From positions 12,959,194 to 13,023,193 of the forward strand of contig OX328102.1 in assembly GCA_946811185.2 (NCBI GenBank): a stretch of 64,000 nucleotides of DNA, given 5' to 3'. Of this stretch, positions 63,338 through 64,000 are shown piece by piece. The DNA comes from Hippopus hippopus. Taxonomy: Eukaryota; Mollusca; Bivalvia; Cardiida; Cardiidae. The first letter of the stretch is position 1, and the number at the start of each line of letters is the position of its first letter. The translations under genes were made by a program, and so were the position numbers. Below the pieces are notes generated by a model. That model searched no databases. It was not told the origin of the DNA and saw nothing but the letters and a program-made list of their open reading frames with translations.

Positions 63338-63346
63338 GTAAGTTTT

Positions 63347-63440
63347 ACCTTACTAACCCTGTACCTTCATCAGACAAGCTTTGCATCTGGCAGGAGACAA
63401 CTTTTGAAAACACTGTGGTCAAAGATGAAAATGATGGTAC
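63347..63440 (+). mobile_element. MITE-1 left-half fragment
   Basis: CTAACCCTGTACCTTCATCA and TTTGAAAACACTGTGGTCAA. It separates exon 31 from its decayed copy. Confidence 0.7.
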
Positions 63441-63444
63441 ATGT

Positions 63445-63567
63445 ATCTGTGAGCAGGGGAGCAAGATATCTAGTAACAGTTCTTGGGCCTCAGACAATGT
63501 TTGCTTTGGGTATAAATGTCTGCGATGGTGTTCAGGATATGTTACTGTAATCAAGGAACTTTTGTAA
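63445..63567 (+). pseudogene. Decayed duplicate of reelin exon 31
   Basis: Bases 63,474-63,567 align with 63,240-63,345: AGTAAC, then TCAGACAATGTTTGCTTTGG against CTAGACAATGTGTATCTAGG, then GATGGTGTTCAGGATATGTTA. Relative to exon 31 it has a one-base deletion in the GGACATGGTTAC segment, shifting the frame, and the donor GTGTAAGT has become TTGTAAAG. The first EGF cysteine region is poorly preserved. It lies between two MITE-1 fragments. Confidence 0.85.
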
Positions 63568-63663
63568 AGCTTGTATCATAGCAACTTGTCACTTTCTTTA
63601 GACAATCTTTTGTTCTGTTACAGCAGACTATGTTTGAAAACATGGTGGCAAAATAACAAATTG

Positions 63664-63862
63664 CTTAACCCTTTACCAAACAACCACAACCATGAAAAGA
63701 AGGCTTTTGAAAACATTGTGGGAAAAGGAGAAAATGCTAGTAACCAGCATAGTTTTCTTCACTATCAGAGATCAAAAGCTCATTTGTATCAATGTAGAAT
63801 TTGTCGTCTGCAGATGTTTTTAATTTGAAAGAGTCAAATATTTGTTGTTTGGGAAAGGGTTA
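63664..63862 (+). mobile_element. MITE-1 copy in intron 31
   Basis: TTAACCCTTTACCAAACAAC start; left palindrome arm intact, right arm cut short (CCAGCATAGTTTTC); end GTTTGGGAAAGGGTTAA. Confidence 0.82.
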
Positions 63863-64000
63863 AAACAACAATTTCTCCTAATACCATCATGTTTCTACCT
63901 GTATGAATGTATCAAAACTTTATTTTGATCATTGAACAGTGTGAAATTGCTTATTAAGACTGTTGTCCTCCTATCAAAGCTATTTAAGAATGGGTGAACA
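63863..64000. other. Right edge, intron 31
   Basis: Nothing recognised; reelin continues beyond the window. Confidence 0.6.

Noticed and set aside
63440..63490. EGF-like translation GTCICEQGSK downstream of exon 31
   Set aside because: The region aligns with the first part of exon 31 and a MITE-1 fragment. The cysteines fall there by chance, no splice sites fit, and the following sequence is frameshifted.
1..64000. CRISPR arrays, bacterial operons, phage or plasmid features
   Set aside because: The window is clearly animal DNA with spliceosomal introns; regular short arrays are minisatellites without spacer structure.

Overview
The window is eukaryotic, intron-rich and AT-rich, and carries a single recognisable host gene: the 5' half of a reelin (RELN) gene on the + strand. 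Thirty-one coding exons between 22,750 and 63,337 join with consistent reading phase, no in-frame stop and GT/AG borders at every junction. They encode about 1,878 residues: signal peptide, reeler domain, N-terminal reelin region, reelin repeats 1 to 3, and repeat 4 as far as the middle of its EGF module. The gene runs out of the window; repeats 5-8 and the C-terminal tail are missing. The repeat families around it (tRNA-headed SINEs, TTAA-flanked palindromic MITEs, and tandem-cored elements with AGCTCACCTGAGC-type or CGCCCGTCGAAGACGGG-type ends) and the divergence from vertebrate reelin suggest a bivalve mollusc, perhaps a heterodont such as a dreissenid. That placement is inference.

Layout. 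1-22,737 is upstream DNA with no convincing host gene. It holds a degenerate ~70-bp minisatellite (151-710), many palindromic MITEs, SINEs with target-site duplications, three large tandem-cored elements (10.66-11.40, 15.88-17.51 and 20.38-21.37 kb), and an inverted pair of Tc1/mariner-type helix-turn-helix fragments (7.67-8.12 kb). 22,738-63,337 is reelin; its introns are packed with the same repeats, a 1.8-kb tandem-cored element (46.61-48.42 kb) and a 46-bp minisatellite (54.00-54.82 kb). 63,338-64,000 is the next intron, with a decayed copy of exon 31.

The dominant repeat, called MITE-1 here, is about 225 bp. It has ends TTAACYCTTTACCAAAC / GTTTGGTAAAGRGTTAA and a near-perfect 65-nt central palindrome. 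I count roughly 90 full or partial copies, perhaps 25-30% of the window. MITE-2, MITE-3 and MITE-4 are further palindromic or short inverted-repeat families; MITE-3 and MITE-4 also sit at TTAA.

Most unusual features: (i) a ~130-residue Thr/Pro-, Tyr/Asp- and Lys/Arg-rich insertion in exon 8 of reelin, where vertebrates have about a dozen residues; (ii) exon 11 present as a tandem triplet with two decayed copies, one of which preserves the empty site of a MITE-3 insertion and proves a TTAA target; (iii) a second decayed exon copy, of exon 31; (iv) a composite in which a tandem-cored element sits in the same position of a MITE-1 at two loci 36 kb apart. All calls are from reading the sequence and from remembered vertebrate reelin architecture; no database search was run.
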